Source: an uncultured Bacteroidota bacterium (lineage in GTDB: Bacteria > Bacteroidota > Bacteroidia > Flavobacteriales > UA16). Taken from it: a stretch of DNA of 6,767 nucleotides. Positions 1 through 6,767 of the stretch are shown here, piece after piece (within the stretch, counting starts at the first letter, position 1; every line of letters starts with the position of its first letter). Below the pieces are notes generated by a model. It was not told the origin of the DNA. It searched no databases and saw nothing but the letters and a program-made list of their open reading frames with translations. The stretch is from assembly GCA_902578505.1 (NCBI GenBank), contig CACHDD010000045.1, forward strand, positions 1-6,767, in the 5' to 3' direction. The position numbers were made by a program, and so were the translations under genes.

Positions 1-1553
1 ATACTATCTGAATACTGAGTATACCAATCGTTAACAGCATTTTGATCAAGTTCCGATACTGGGAAGGGTATCCAAGTATCAATAGCCTCATAATATGTGC
101 TATCCCAACCAACAAATTCAAGTCCTGGAAAATCAAGTTCACTAATTAATGGAATTCCAATAGAGTCCACCCAATAAGTTTCATATACACTTTTATATGC
201 TTCATCAGATCTAGTTTGAGTCTGCAGCAACAAAGCTGTTGCATATGGGTCATATGAATTACCCGCATCCTCATTGGTTCTGTATGCTCTAATGAACCAA
301 TTGTTCTTCTTTCTAAGCTCAACTCTGTGCTGATAAAACTCAATATCTTGTAATCTGAATCTATTATCACCTTGATAAACTGTAGATCCTTGTCCCATGT
401 TAAAACTATACACTAACTCTGGACTTTCGTAAGTTTTTTCAGGCTGAAGTCTCCAGCTGCCACTCATACTAACTTTCAAGTTTTCAGTATTATAATCCAC
501 CAAATCAAGTTCTTTATATCCATTTCTATGGAATGTCATGAGCCCTTGATAATTTTCTTCTGTTCTAAATTCGTTAAAATTAAATAGCTTGTTGTACTCA
601 TCACCATAAATATTTACAGCATCATATCCTCCTGGATTATTTATATCAGATATAGTGTTTTCTACAGGGTTGTAATTTGTCGCCTCCCAATCATATGCTT
701 GAAATCGAAATGCATTAATCTTGTATGCAAAAAGTGGTTTGTCATTCTTGTTAGTAATTACTTGAGCCCACCTAAAGCCAAACTCATAAAGATTGCTTTC
801 GCCCTTTTTTGTTGTCTCTCCTATTTTAGTGGAAACTGATAGACCTGGGAAAACAAATGGATCTTTAGTCTCCATATTTACAACTCCATTAAATGCACCT
901 GGACCATAGAAAGCAGAACTTGCTCCAGCCACTATTTCCACGTTTTTTACATCTAAATCAGGAGCACCTAAGAAGTTTCCTAATGAGAAGTTTAAGCCAG
1001 GACTTTGATTATCTACCCCGTCAATTAATTGAAGAGACCTAACTGGTGACGTGGAATTAAAACCTCTAGTATTCACAATTTTAAAGCCAAGAGAAGCCGA
1101 TGTAAGGTCAACTCCTTTAAGAGTGCCAAGACCCTCATAGAAATTTCCGGAAGGCGCTTCCTTAATTGCAATTAAATCCATGGATTCAACTGTTAGAGGT
1201 GCTTGCTTTTGCTTCTCTGAAATTCTTTCTCCAACAACTTCAGCTTCTTCAATTAAAATTTGGTCTGTGAAAAGTTTTATCTCTAAGTTTTTAGTCTCAT
1301 CCTGAACAGTTATAGTATTTGGTGTATATCCAATAAATGATACCATTAATTTTGTCGGAAAGGATTTAACTTGAATCCTAAAAATTCCGTCAAAATCTGT
1401 TGTAACACCTTGACCTGTTTCTACACTTACTACACTTGAGGAGAACATTGGTTCACCAGTGTCTCCATCAATTACTCTACCTCTTACTAAGCCTTGGGCT
1501 TGAAAATCTATAGATAAAAATAACAAGCTAAATAAAAGTAGATATGTTCTCAT
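1..1553 (-). CDS. TonB-dependent outer-membrane receptor, C-terminus cut off by the window edge
   Basis: Reading the minus strand from the ATG at 1553 gives 517 codons with no stop, so the gene continues past base 1. Residues 1-19 look like a signal peptide: MR, then a Leu/Phe-rich core, with probable cleavage in FQA|QG. Residues about 21-95 form a carboxypeptidase-regulatory-like beta-sandwich (GRVIDGDTGEP, TDFDGIF, VSFIGY), the usual N-terminal extension of Bacteroidota receptors. An acidic stretch, IEEAEVVGER (101-110), sits where a TonB box is expected. Residues about 118-232 are the plug domain, with NTRGF, LQLIDGVDN, VEIVAGASSAFYGPGAFNGVVNM. The rest is the first part of the beta-barrel, rich in alternating aromatic residues and containing RAYRTNEDAGNSYDPYA (422-438). 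Full family members usually reach 800-1000 residues, so roughly half is missing. It should import a ligand across the outer membrane using TonB-ExbBD energy. The substrate cannot be told, and the plug does not look like classic SusC. The gene starts 44 bp after the S4-protein gene and need not share its function. Confidence 0.93.
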   Translation of the reverse strand, partial: MRTYLLLFSLLFLSIDFQAQGLVRGRVIDGDTGEPMFSSSVVSVETGQGVTTDFDGIFRIQVKSFPTKLMVSFIGYTPNTITVQDETKNLEIKLFTDQILIEEAEVVGERISEKQKQAPLTVESMDLIAIKEAPSGNFYEGLGTLKGVDLTSASLGFKIVNTRGFNSTSPVRSLQLIDGVDNQSPGLNFSLGNFLGAPDLDVKNVEIVAGASSAFYGPGAFNGVVNMETKDPFVFPGLSVSTKIGETTKKGESNLYEFGFRWAQVITNKNDKPLFAYKINAFRFQAYDWEATNYNPVENTISDINNPGGYDAVNIYGDEYNKLFNFNEFRTEENYQGLMTFHRNGYKELDLVDYNTENLKVSMSGSWRLQPEKTYESPELVYSFNMGQGSTVYQGDNRFRLQDIEFYQHRVELRKKNNWFIRAYRTNEDAGNSYDPYATALLLQTQTRSDEAYKSVYETYWVDSIGIPLISELDFPGLEFVGWDSTYYEAIDTWIPFPVSELDQNAVNDWYTQYSDS

Positions 1554-1597
1554 ATTCCCGTAGGATGAAAATTCGAATTCACAATATCGCTAATTCT
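1554..1597 (-). other. Gap between the S4-protein gene and the TonB receptor gene
   Basis: This is the longest non-coding stretch in the window. It holds no terminator hairpin and no Shine-Dalgarno sequence. A perfect 10-bp palindrome, AATTCGAATT, lies at 1570-1579, too short to call a site. The closest promoter-like match is TGAATTTG on the minus strand at 1601-1608, inside the end of the upstream gene, one mismatch from TAnnTTTG and without a matching -33 element. The receptor gene may therefore be read through from upstream or use a promoter I cannot recognise. Confidence 0.5.
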
Positions 1598-1840
1598 TTA
1601 CAAATTCAGATTCCTTTGTTCTGATTTTATTATGGTGATTTTAATCTGTTCATCAAAAATCACCACATCATCAAGTCGTAATTTTCTTCTGCGTCTATAT
1701 TCAATTTCTCCATTAACGCAAACAAATCCATCATCAACTAATAATTTAGCCTCCCCTCCAGACATAACTATAGAGGTCGCTTTTAAAAGTTGCAATAGCT
1801 CAATATACTCAGTAGTTAGGGAAAACTTAATGTTTTGCAT
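1598..1840 (-). CDS. Small S4-like RNA-binding protein, YbcJ/YaaA type
   Basis: An 80-residue protein resembling E. coli YbcJ and the Gram-positive YaaA proteins, which fold like the S4 RNA-binding domain. The visible signature is the N-terminal FSL..EYIELLQLLKAT, then SGGEAKLLVDDGFVCVNGE (27-45), the basic patch YRRRRKLRLDD (48-58) and VVIFDEQIKI. The glycine turn and the arginine cluster correspond to the expected RNA-contacting surface. The frame is open upstream to another ATG at 1873 (91 residues). I chose the ATG at 1840 because family members begin only a few residues before the FSL-like strand, and because it lies 1 bp after the TAA of the E1 gene, which suits translational coupling. 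The longer version would overlap the E1 gene by 32 bp with a non-conserved leader. The protein is cytoplasmic; its RNA target, probably ribosomal or tRNA, is not established here. The family call is good, the exact role is unknown. Confidence 0.87.
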   Translation of the reverse strand: MQNIKFSLTTEYIELLQLLKATSIVMSGGEAKLLVDDGFVCVNGEIEYRRRRKLRLDDVVIFDEQIKITIIKSEQRNLNL

Positions 1841-1841
1841 A

Positions 1842-4205
1842 TTAGTTTGGGAATGAAACTGGAGATGCCTCATGCATAATAGCGTAAACTTTTTCTACAA
1901 TATCATCAACCGATGGCTTACTGAAGTAATCTCCATCTGAACTATAAGCTGGTAAATGAGGTTTTGCTGCTAGGGTATGAGGTTGGCTATCAAGGTATTT
2001 CCACGCACCCTGTCTGTTTAGAACATCCTCTAGCAAATAGCTCGAAGCTCCTCCTGGAACATCCTCATCAACTACAAGAAGTTTATTCGTTTTTGCTACA
2101 GAAGAAGCAGTTATATTAGTCAAATCAAATGGAAGTAAAGTCCTTGCGTCAACGAGCTCTACCTCAATTCCTAAATCTGCTAATCTAGATGAAGCTTCAG
2201 TGCAAATATTGAAGGTAGAACCATAACTCAGTAAAGTTAGATCTTTACCAGTCCTTGTAATTTCAGGAGTTCCTAGAGGAATTGTAAACTCACCAATATT
2301 AGTTGGCAATGCTTCTTTTTTCCTGTATCCATTAAGGCATTCGATTACTAGAGCTGGTTCTTCTGCATTGAGAAGTGTGTTGTACATGCCTGCAGCCTGT
2401 ACCATGTTTCTAGGAACACAAACGTGCATTCCCCTTACACTATGTACAATTGAACCCATTGGTGATCCGCTATGCCAAATCCCTTCTAACCTGTGTCCAC
2501 GTGTACGTATTATAAGGGGTGCCTTTTGGCCTCCTGCTGTTCTATATCTCAAAGAAGCTAAATCATCCCTCATTACTTGAAGAGCATAATATAGGTAATC
2601 CAAGTATTGGATCTCAGCAATGGGTCTTAGGCCTCTTAGAGCAAGTCCAATTCCAGAACCAATGATGGTGCATTCTCTAATACCTGTGTCGCTGACTCTT
2701 ACTTCTCCATATTTAACCTGCATGCCTTCCATTACTTGGTTTACTCCACCAATGCTTCCTACGTCTTCTCCAAATGTGAGGACTTCAGGACGGTTTGCAA
2801 AAATGTAATCGAAGTTTTGTTGAAGGACAATCCTTCCATCAACCATTTCAGGATCAGTTGAATACTGTGCTGGCACTTCAATAACATTTAAAGCACTATC
2901 AGCATGTTCAGAGTACAAGTCTGAATTGTATCTAAAGTAATTCTTTTTTGAAACTGAGTCTAGCCATTTTTTTAAGGTTACTCTTTCTGTTGAATTTGAA
3001 CCTGATGATTTTATAATAGCCTTTCGAGCTGCTGTCATAACACTAGCTCGTCCAGGGTCTAATTCCTTTTCTAAGCCTATTGCTATTTCTGAATCGTTTC
3101 CTTCTAATTCTTTGATTAATTTGGATACAGTTGCTAGCTCTGTATCTATATCTGTGCGATAGTCTATCCAAGCTTCCTTTTGGTTTGAGCGTACGGCTTT
3201 TTTAGCGTTTTTGTGTACATCATCGAGCTCATCTTGGGTGGCTGCTCCCTCAACAATTAGAAATTCAGCAAATTTTGCAATACAGTCGAACTCTTGAGCC
3301 CAAGCCAGCCTTTCTTTTGATTTATATCTCTCGTGAGAACCAGAAGTTGAGTGTCCTTGTGGTTGAGTTAATTCTTCTACGTGAACAAGAACTGGAACGT
3401 GTTGCTCTCTACAAATTTTGGCCGCCTCCTCATAAGTTGAAATTAGAGATGGATAATCCCATCCCTTTACCCTAAAAATTATAATTCCATTAGACGTCTC
3501 AGTCTTTTGGAATCCTCTTAGAGCTTCTGAAATACTTGATTTTACTGTTTGGTATTTCTTTGGGACAGAGATGCCGTAACCATCATCCCAAACATTCATT
3601 AGAAGTGGAACTTCTAAAACTGCTGCTGCATTCATTGTCTCCCAAAACATACCCTCAGAAGTACTTGCGTCTCCAATGGTTCCAATTGCAATCTCATTTC
3701 CGCAATTTGTGAAATTTGAGAATTGCTCTGCCAAATCTGGTTGAGACTTGTATATTTTGCTAGCTTGGGCTAGGCCAAGAAGGCGTGGCATCTGAGATGC
3801 AGTTGGACTTACGTCGGCAGAACTATTGAAGTCAGCCATGAGATTAAGCCATTCACCATCTTCATCAAGTGTTCTTGTAGAGAAGTGACCACCCATTTGA
3901 CGACCTCCAGATTGAGGATCGAATTTTATATCTGAGTGAGCATATAATCCTGCGAAATATTCTTTGATAGTTAGTAAACCCTTTGCGAACATTAGAGTTT
4001 GATCTCTGTAATATCCACTTCGCCAATCTCCTCGTCGTAGAACTTTTGCAAGTGCTATTTGACACACTTCTTTTCCGTCACCAAAAATACCAAACTTAGC
4101 CTTTCCTGTCAGAACCTCTTTCCTCCCCAAAATCGATGCCTCTCTACTTATGCAAGCTAAGCGGTAATCATCCAATAAAATTTTTCTGAAATCTTCTCCC
4201 GACAT
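1842..4205 (-). CDS. Fused alpha/beta E1 subunit of a thiamine-diphosphate 2-oxoacid dehydrogenase (branched-chain type)
   Basis: A 787-residue protein joining both E1 subunits that most organisms encode separately. E1 decarboxylates a 2-oxoacid on thiamine diphosphate and passes the acyl group to the lipoyl arm of E2. Alpha half (about 1-345): YYRDQTLMFAKG (65-76), GGRQMGGHF (100-108), a thiamine/Mg motif beginning GDASTSEG (178-185) and closing WDDGYGIS (206-213), and the loop GHSTSGSHERYKS (284-296), very like human BCKDHA. A low-conservation region, about 345-445, links to the beta half: FGEDVG (478-483), DTGIRECTI (506-514) with Glu511 where the catalytic Glu of E1-beta falls, IAEIQYLDY (529-537), RYRTAGGQ (553-560), WHSGSP (577-582), and a transketolase C-terminal domain with LVDARTLLPFD (684-694) and VVDEDVPGGASS (711-722). 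The GDA and DD variants replace the usual GDG and NN. Branched-chain substrate is inferred from the GRQM and HSTS motifs; pyruvate or another 2-oxoacid is possible. No E2 or E3 gene lies in the window. The start is the only ATG close to the conserved N-terminus, 18 bp after psuG. Confidence 0.93.
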   Translation of the reverse strand: MSGEDFRKILLDDYRLACISREASILGRKEVLTGKAKFGIFGDGKEVCQIALAKVLRRGDWRSGYYRDQTLMFAKGLLTIKEYFAGLYAHSDIKFDPQSGGRQMGGHFSTRTLDEDGEWLNLMADFNSSADVSPTASQMPRLLGLAQASKIYKSQPDLAEQFSNFTNCGNEIAIGTIGDASTSEGMFWETMNAAAVLEVPLLMNVWDDGYGISVPKKYQTVKSSISEALRGFQKTETSNGIIIFRVKGWDYPSLISTYEEAAKICREQHVPVLVHVEELTQPQGHSTSGSHERYKSKERLAWAQEFDCIAKFAEFLIVEGAATQDELDDVHKNAKKAVRSNQKEAWIDYRTDIDTELATVSKLIKELEGNDSEIAIGLEKELDPGRASVMTAARKAIIKSSGSNSTERVTLKKWLDSVSKKNYFRYNSDLYSEHADSALNVIEVPAQYSTDPEMVDGRIVLQQNFDYIFANRPEVLTFGEDVGSIGGVNQVMEGMQVKYGEVRVSDTGIRECTIIGSGIGLALRGLRPIAEIQYLDYLYYALQVMRDDLASLRYRTAGGQKAPLIIRTRGHRLEGIWHSGSPMGSIVHSVRGMHVCVPRNMVQAAGMYNTLLNAEEPALVIECLNGYRKKEALPTNIGEFTIPLGTPEITRTGKDLTLLSYGSTFNICTEASSRLADLGIEVELVDARTLLPFDLTNITASSVAKTNKLLVVDEDVPGGASSYLLEDVLNRQGAWKYLDSQPHTLAAKPHLPAYSSDGDYFSKPSVDDIVEKVYAIMHEASPVSFPN

Positions 4206-4218
4206 CGACGCGAAGATA

Positions 4219-4226
4219 CAAATTTA
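4219..4226 (-). promoter_or_regulatory. Candidate Bacteroidota -7 promoter box before the E1 gene
   Basis: The minus strand reads TAAATTTG, a perfect match to the Bacteroidota primary-sigma -7 consensus TAnnTTTG. Its first three bases are the psuG stop codon. The following TATCTTCG is one mismatch from the same consensus. No TTG-type -33 element sits at the expected 19-21 bp upstream; the nearest TTG is 29 bp away. If used, it would give an almost leaderless E1 mRNA, since only 13 bp separate the box from the ATG. An eight-base match in AT-rich DNA is weak evidence on its own. Confidence 0.3.
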
Positions 4227-5144
4227 GGCGCCATATGCTCGAGCTATCTGAGCACCAACTCTTGCGTTATTTTCAACAAGAGATAAGTTTGATTTGAGAC
4301 TTAAATTTAAAGTGGATTTTCCAATATATGATAGAATAAAAGGTGTTAATTCATTGCCTTTTATATTTTTTGAATTAGCCATTGCTAACCCTTCATCTAT
4401 TGCATTGTTTATTAAGGCTACATCTGCTTCGTGTTCTTCTGGTATTGGATTTGCTACTAGTATGGACCCGCGAAGCCCAAGAGTCCATTTGGCCTTCATG
4501 ATATCAGCCACCTCCTCAGGTGTGTCAGCTCTTGCCACCAACTTAAGACCGCTTGTTCTTGAATAGAACGCAGGCAATTGGTCTGTTCCATATCCAACAA
4601 CTGGTACGCCCTTAGTCTCAAGCACCTCTAATGTTTTCTCTAAATCTAAAATTGATTTTACACCTGCACTGACAACAGCCACATCACATAGAGCTAGTTC
4701 TTCCAGGTCTGCACTGATATCAAAGGTGTTCTCAGCTCCTCTGTGAACGCCACCTATACCTCCTGTAACGAATACTTTAATTCCTGATAATTGACATGCT
4801 ATTAATGTCCCACTAACCGTAGTTGCCCCTGTACCACCTGAAGCTAAAACAATGGGTATATCTCTTCTGCTTACCTTAGAAATAGGAGTGTCTTTTGATG
4901 CAAGTTTCTTGAGAAGATTCTGTTTTACACCTACGTGTAGTTTTCCTTTATCTACTGCTATAATTGCTGGAGTGCAACCGTGTGAGCGTATGATTTGGGA
5001 TAGCTTTTTAGCACACTTTAGGTTTTGGGGATATGGCATTCCATGAGAAATTATAGTTGACTCAAGTGCGACAACTGGGACGCCACTTTTAAGAGACTCA
5101 ACAACATCATCACTTACGCACAAGTATTTGGTCAGATCGTTCAT
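4224..5144 (-). CDS. psuG: Pseudouridine-5'-phosphate glycosidase
   Basis: PsuG reversibly splits the C-C glycosidic bond of pseudouridine 5'-phosphate into uracil and ribose 5-phosphate, the second step of pseudouridine salvage from degraded RNA; it is cytoplasmic and needs Mn2+. The 306 residues match E. coli PsuG almost end to end. Visible blocks are [18 protein letters not shown] (24-41), KVSRRDIP (90-97), GATTV (106-110), [20 protein letters not shown] (127-146), AGVKSILDL (160-168), PAFYSRTS (191-198) and [10 protein letters not shown] (230-239). Residues aligning with the E. coli active site are all present: Glu28, Lys90, Asp146, Lys163 and Asn286 in SLKSN. The length is normal (E. coli 312). 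The ATG overlaps the obgE TGA in an ATGA, so translation is probably coupled to obgE. The usual partner, pseudouridine kinase PsuK, is not next to it or fused to it; it would have to be elsewhere or the substrate come by another route. Confidence 0.97.
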   Translation of the reverse strand: MNDLTKYLCVSDDVVESLKSGVPVVALESTIISHGMPYPQNLKCAKKLSQIIRSHGCTPAIIAVDKGKLHVGVKQNLLKKLASKDTPISKVSRRDIPIVLASGGTGATTVSGTLIACQLSGIKVFVTGGIGGVHRGAENTFDISADLEELALCDVAVVSAGVKSILDLEKTLEVLETKGVPVVGYGTDQLPAFYSRTSGLKLVARADTPEEVADIMKAKWTLGLRGSILVANPIPEEHEADVALINNAIDEGLAMANSKNIKGNELTPFILSYIGKSTLNLSLKSNLSLVENNARVGAQIARAYGA

Positions 5145-6205
5145 TTATTAATCGGTGGTGGAAGTTGCGTAAATGGCCCCTTGGAAAGACCGGTATCTGG
5201 GTTAGCATCTTCAATAGCTCGCCAAATAAGATCTTTGAGTTTTTGAAGGTTTTTTTGGGCTACAGAACTAAAGAACAGAGGGTCCAATTCTGGCGCCTCC
5301 TTTTTCAATTCAGCTCTAATTTCAGATTCAAGTTCATCGTCCAACAAATCGCTCTTACTTATAGTCAAAATTCTCTGCTTATCTAGTAGTTCAGGATTGA
5401 ATTTCTCCAACTCACCAAGCAGAGTCCTATACTCAGTAACAATATCATCTGTGTCTGCTGGAACGAGGAATAAAAGAACTGGATTTCTTTCAATATGTCT
5501 CAAGAATCGCAAGCCCAAACCCTTACCTTCAGCTGCACCCTCAATTATCCCTGGGATATCAGCCATTACAAACGACCTGTCGTCTCTGTAAAACACCATA
5601 CCTAGGTTTGGACGTAGTGTGGTGAAAGGGTAATTCGCAATTTCTGGTTTTGCTGCGCTAACAACAGAAAGTAGTGTTGATTTACCTGCGTTAGGGAAGC
5701 CCACAAGACCTACGTCTGCAAGTAGCTTAAGCTCTAATATCTTCCACTCCTCTACTCCATCTTCTCCAGGTTGAGCGTATTGAGGAGCTCTGTTTGTAGG
5801 CGATTTAAAATGATCGTTACCTAACCCTCCTTGGCCTCCTTTGGCAATGATGATTTCCTGGTCGTGTTCCGTTATCTCGTATAGAATTTTCTCGGTCTCA
5901 GCGTCCTTTACTATTGTACCTAATGGGACCTCAATTATAACGTCGTCACCATCAGCGCCGTGCTTGCGGTTTCCGCTTCCAGCTCCTCCGTGGTTAGCAA
6001 TAATGTGGCGTTGATATTTGAGGTGAAGAAGGGTCCATTTATTTCTAGACCCTTTTGCAATTATGTGTCCGCCTCTACCTCCATCACCTCCGTCAGGACC
6101 ACCCTTTGCAGTGGTTCTATCGCGAAGCATATGAACAGAACCAGCTCCACCCTTTCCTGAGCGGCAGCAAATCTTTACATAGTCGACAAAGTTTTGGCTT
6201 GACAT
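5141..6205 (-). CDS. obgE: Obg-family ribosome-assembly GTPase
   Basis: Obg/CgtA is an essential GTPase of late 50S ribosomal subunit assembly that also links ribosome status to the stringent response. The 354 residues start with the glycine-rich Obg fold (about 4-160), with [37 protein letters not shown] and [13 protein letters not shown]. The G domain follows (about 161-335): G1 GFPNAGKST (169-177), switch threonines FTT (194-196), G3 [16 protein letters not shown] (216-231), G4 SKSD (283-286) and G5 SSV (313-315). The G4 motif departs from NKxD in having Ser for Asn, a substitution I recall from Bacteroidota Obg proteins. The protein ends soon after the G domain with a Pro-rich tail and has no OCT/TGS-like C-terminal domain, again usual for this phylum. 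The start ATG is 12 bp after the adk stop, and [12 protein letters not shown] fits the family N-terminus. adk-obg adjacency is common in Bacteroidota. Confidence 0.98.
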   Translation of the reverse strand: MSSQNFVDYVKICCRSGKGGAGSVHMLRDRTTAKGGPDGGDGGRGGHIIAKGSRNKWTLLHLKYQRHIIANHGGAGSGNRKHGADGDDVIIEVPLGTIVKDAETEKILYEITEHDQEIIIAKGGQGGLGNDHFKSPTNRAPQYAQPGEDGVEEWKILELKLLADVGLVGFPNAGKSTLLSVVSAAKPEIANYPFTTLRPNLGMVFYRDDRSFVMADIPGIIEGAAEGKGLGLRFLRHIERNPVLLFLVPADTDDIVTEYRTLLGELEKFNPELLDKQRILTISKSDLLDDELESEIRAELKKEAPELDPLFFSSVAQKNLQKLKDLIWRAIEDANPDTGLSKGPFTQLPPPINK

Positions 6206-6217
6206 GTAAATAGAAGT

Positions 6218-6767
6218 TTACGCATCAATTGCTTCAACCAACCTCACAGTAATTTCTTCTATCGAACCCAGACCATTTATAGCCTTGTACTTACCAGCAC
6301 TCCTGTAGAAATCTGCTACTGGAGCAGTTTCAGCATTATATACGTTAATTCTATTTTGGATTACTTCTGGATCAGCATCATCTACCCTTCTGCTTGTTTC
6401 AGCTCTCGCTAACAATCTGCTCTTAAGCTCATCCTCTGGCACCTCTAGTGCCAACATTGCCTCTATGCTGTCGTTTCGCTCATCAAGAAATGCATCAAGA
6501 GCTTGGGCTTGGGCTGTTGTTCTCGGAAAGCCATCAAAAATGAACCCCTTTGCTTCTGGGCTCTTTTCAACCTCTGCCTTAAGCATTGAAATTGTTACTT
6601 CATCAGGCACGAGTTTACCTTGATCCATGTATGACCTCGCCAACTTGCCTAACTCAGTATTATTTTTAATATTGTAGCGGAACACATCACCAGTACTAAG
6701 GTGAACTAAACCGTAATGGTTAACTAAAAATTCACTTTGAGTTCCCTTTCCTGCGCCCGGAGGGCCA
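6218..6767 (-). CDS. adk: Adenylate kinase, N-terminus cut off by the window edge
   Basis: Adenylate kinase interconverts ATP + AMP and 2 ADP in the cytoplasm. The frame is open to the right edge, giving 182 visible residues after one partial codon, so only the first few residues of the family N-terminus are missing. The visible part opens with the Walker A loop GPPGAGKGTQ and continues to LSTGDVFRYN (AMP-binding region), DGFPRT (visible 78-83) and ETSRRVDDADPEVIQNRI (visible 123-140). The codon at 6685 is an internal GTG for the Val of STGDVFR and not the real start. The LID region is the short form: after LLARAETSRRVDD it goes directly to the next helix, with no zinc-binding or long LID insert. 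The full protein should be near 190 residues, normal for short-type bacterial enzymes. It is followed 12 bp later by obgE and is likely the first visible gene of the transcription unit. Confidence 0.97.
   Translation of the reverse strand, partial: GPPGAGKGTQSEFLVNHYGLVHLSTGDVFRYNIKNNTELGKLARSYMDQGKLVPDEVTISMLKAEVEKSPEAKGFIFDGFPRTTAQAQALDAFLDERNDSIEAMLALEVPEDELKSRLLARAETSRRVDDADPEVIQNRINVYNAETAPVADFYRSAGKYKAINGLGSIEEITVRLVEAIDA

Noticed and set aside
146..370. 74-residue minus-strand frame
   Set aside because: It lies inside the long open frame of the TonB receptor in another frame, has low-complexity Met/His/Cys content and matches no family.
1570..1579. Palindrome AATTCGAATT as an operator
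   Set aside because: Only five bases per arm in AT-rich DNA, a single copy, and no adjacent promoter that I can support.
1601..1608. TGAATTTG as a promoter for the TonB receptor
   Set aside because: It has one mismatch to TAnnTTTG at an important base and no TTG element at the expected spacing upstream.
1632..1856. 74-residue plus-strand frame opposite the S4-like gene
   Set aside because: The minus-strand frame has clear YbcJ-type motifs; the Ser/Thr-rich plus-strand product does not resemble a protein family.
3865..4065. 66-residue minus-strand frame within the E1 gene
   Set aside because: It overlaps the conserved GRQM and YRDQ region of E1 in a different frame, is Arg/Ser-rich and lacks any motif.
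4206..4223. Terminator between psuG and the E1 gene
   Set aside because: The 18-bp gap has no inverted repeat or T-tract, so there is nothing to support transcription stopping here.
4294..4566. 90-residue plus-strand frame opposite psuG
   Set aside because: It is antisense to a fully conserved psuG region and shows no motif of its own; it reflects codon bias of the real gene.
6683..6685. GTG as the start codon of adenylate kinase
   Set aside because: The frame continues upstream through the Walker A loop GPPGAGKGTQ, so this is an internal Val codon of a gene cut by the window edge.

Overview
The window looks like an ordinary chromosomal segment of a member of the Bacteroidota, most likely a Flavobacteriia or Cryomorphaceae-like marine lineage. 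The evidence is AT-rich DNA, no clear Shine-Dalgarno sites, a fused E1 alpha/beta 2-oxoacid dehydrogenase of the type common in that phylum, an Obg GTPase without the C-terminal OCT domain and with SKSD as its G4 motif, and a TonB-dependent receptor that begins with a carboxypeptidase-regulatory-like domain. The lineage below phylum is inference.

All six genes lie on the minus strand, so transcription runs from the right edge to the left. In that order they are: adk (adenylate kinase, missing its first few codons at the right edge), obgE (ribosome-assembly GTPase, 12 bp later), psuG (pseudouridine-5'-phosphate glycosidase, 4-bp ATGA overlap with obgE), a 787-residue fused E1 dehydrogenase (18 bp later), a small S4-like RNA-binding protein of the YbcJ/YaaA type (1 bp later), and a TonB-dependent receptor (44 bp later) that runs off the left edge. 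The receptor has a 517-codon open frame (positions 1-1553) with no stop inside the window.

The first five genes are packed tightly enough to be one transcription unit. adk and obgE are a familiar Bacteroidota pair. psuG adds pseudouridine salvage and so fits a nucleotide-metabolism theme, but its usual kinase partner PsuK is not here. The E1 gene may have its own start: a perfect match to the Bacteroidota -7 promoter box (TAnnTTTG) overlaps the psuG stop codon, 13 bp before the E1 ATG. The S4 protein is probably translated by coupling to E1. The TonB receptor is functionally separate, an outer-membrane importer for an unknown substrate.

No stretch over 50 bp lacks a gene. I saw no tRNA, rRNA, CRISPR array, insertion sequence, convincing terminator or long repeat. 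I found no new multi-gene system; the points worth a second look are modest and concern gene context, gene boundaries and active-site variants.
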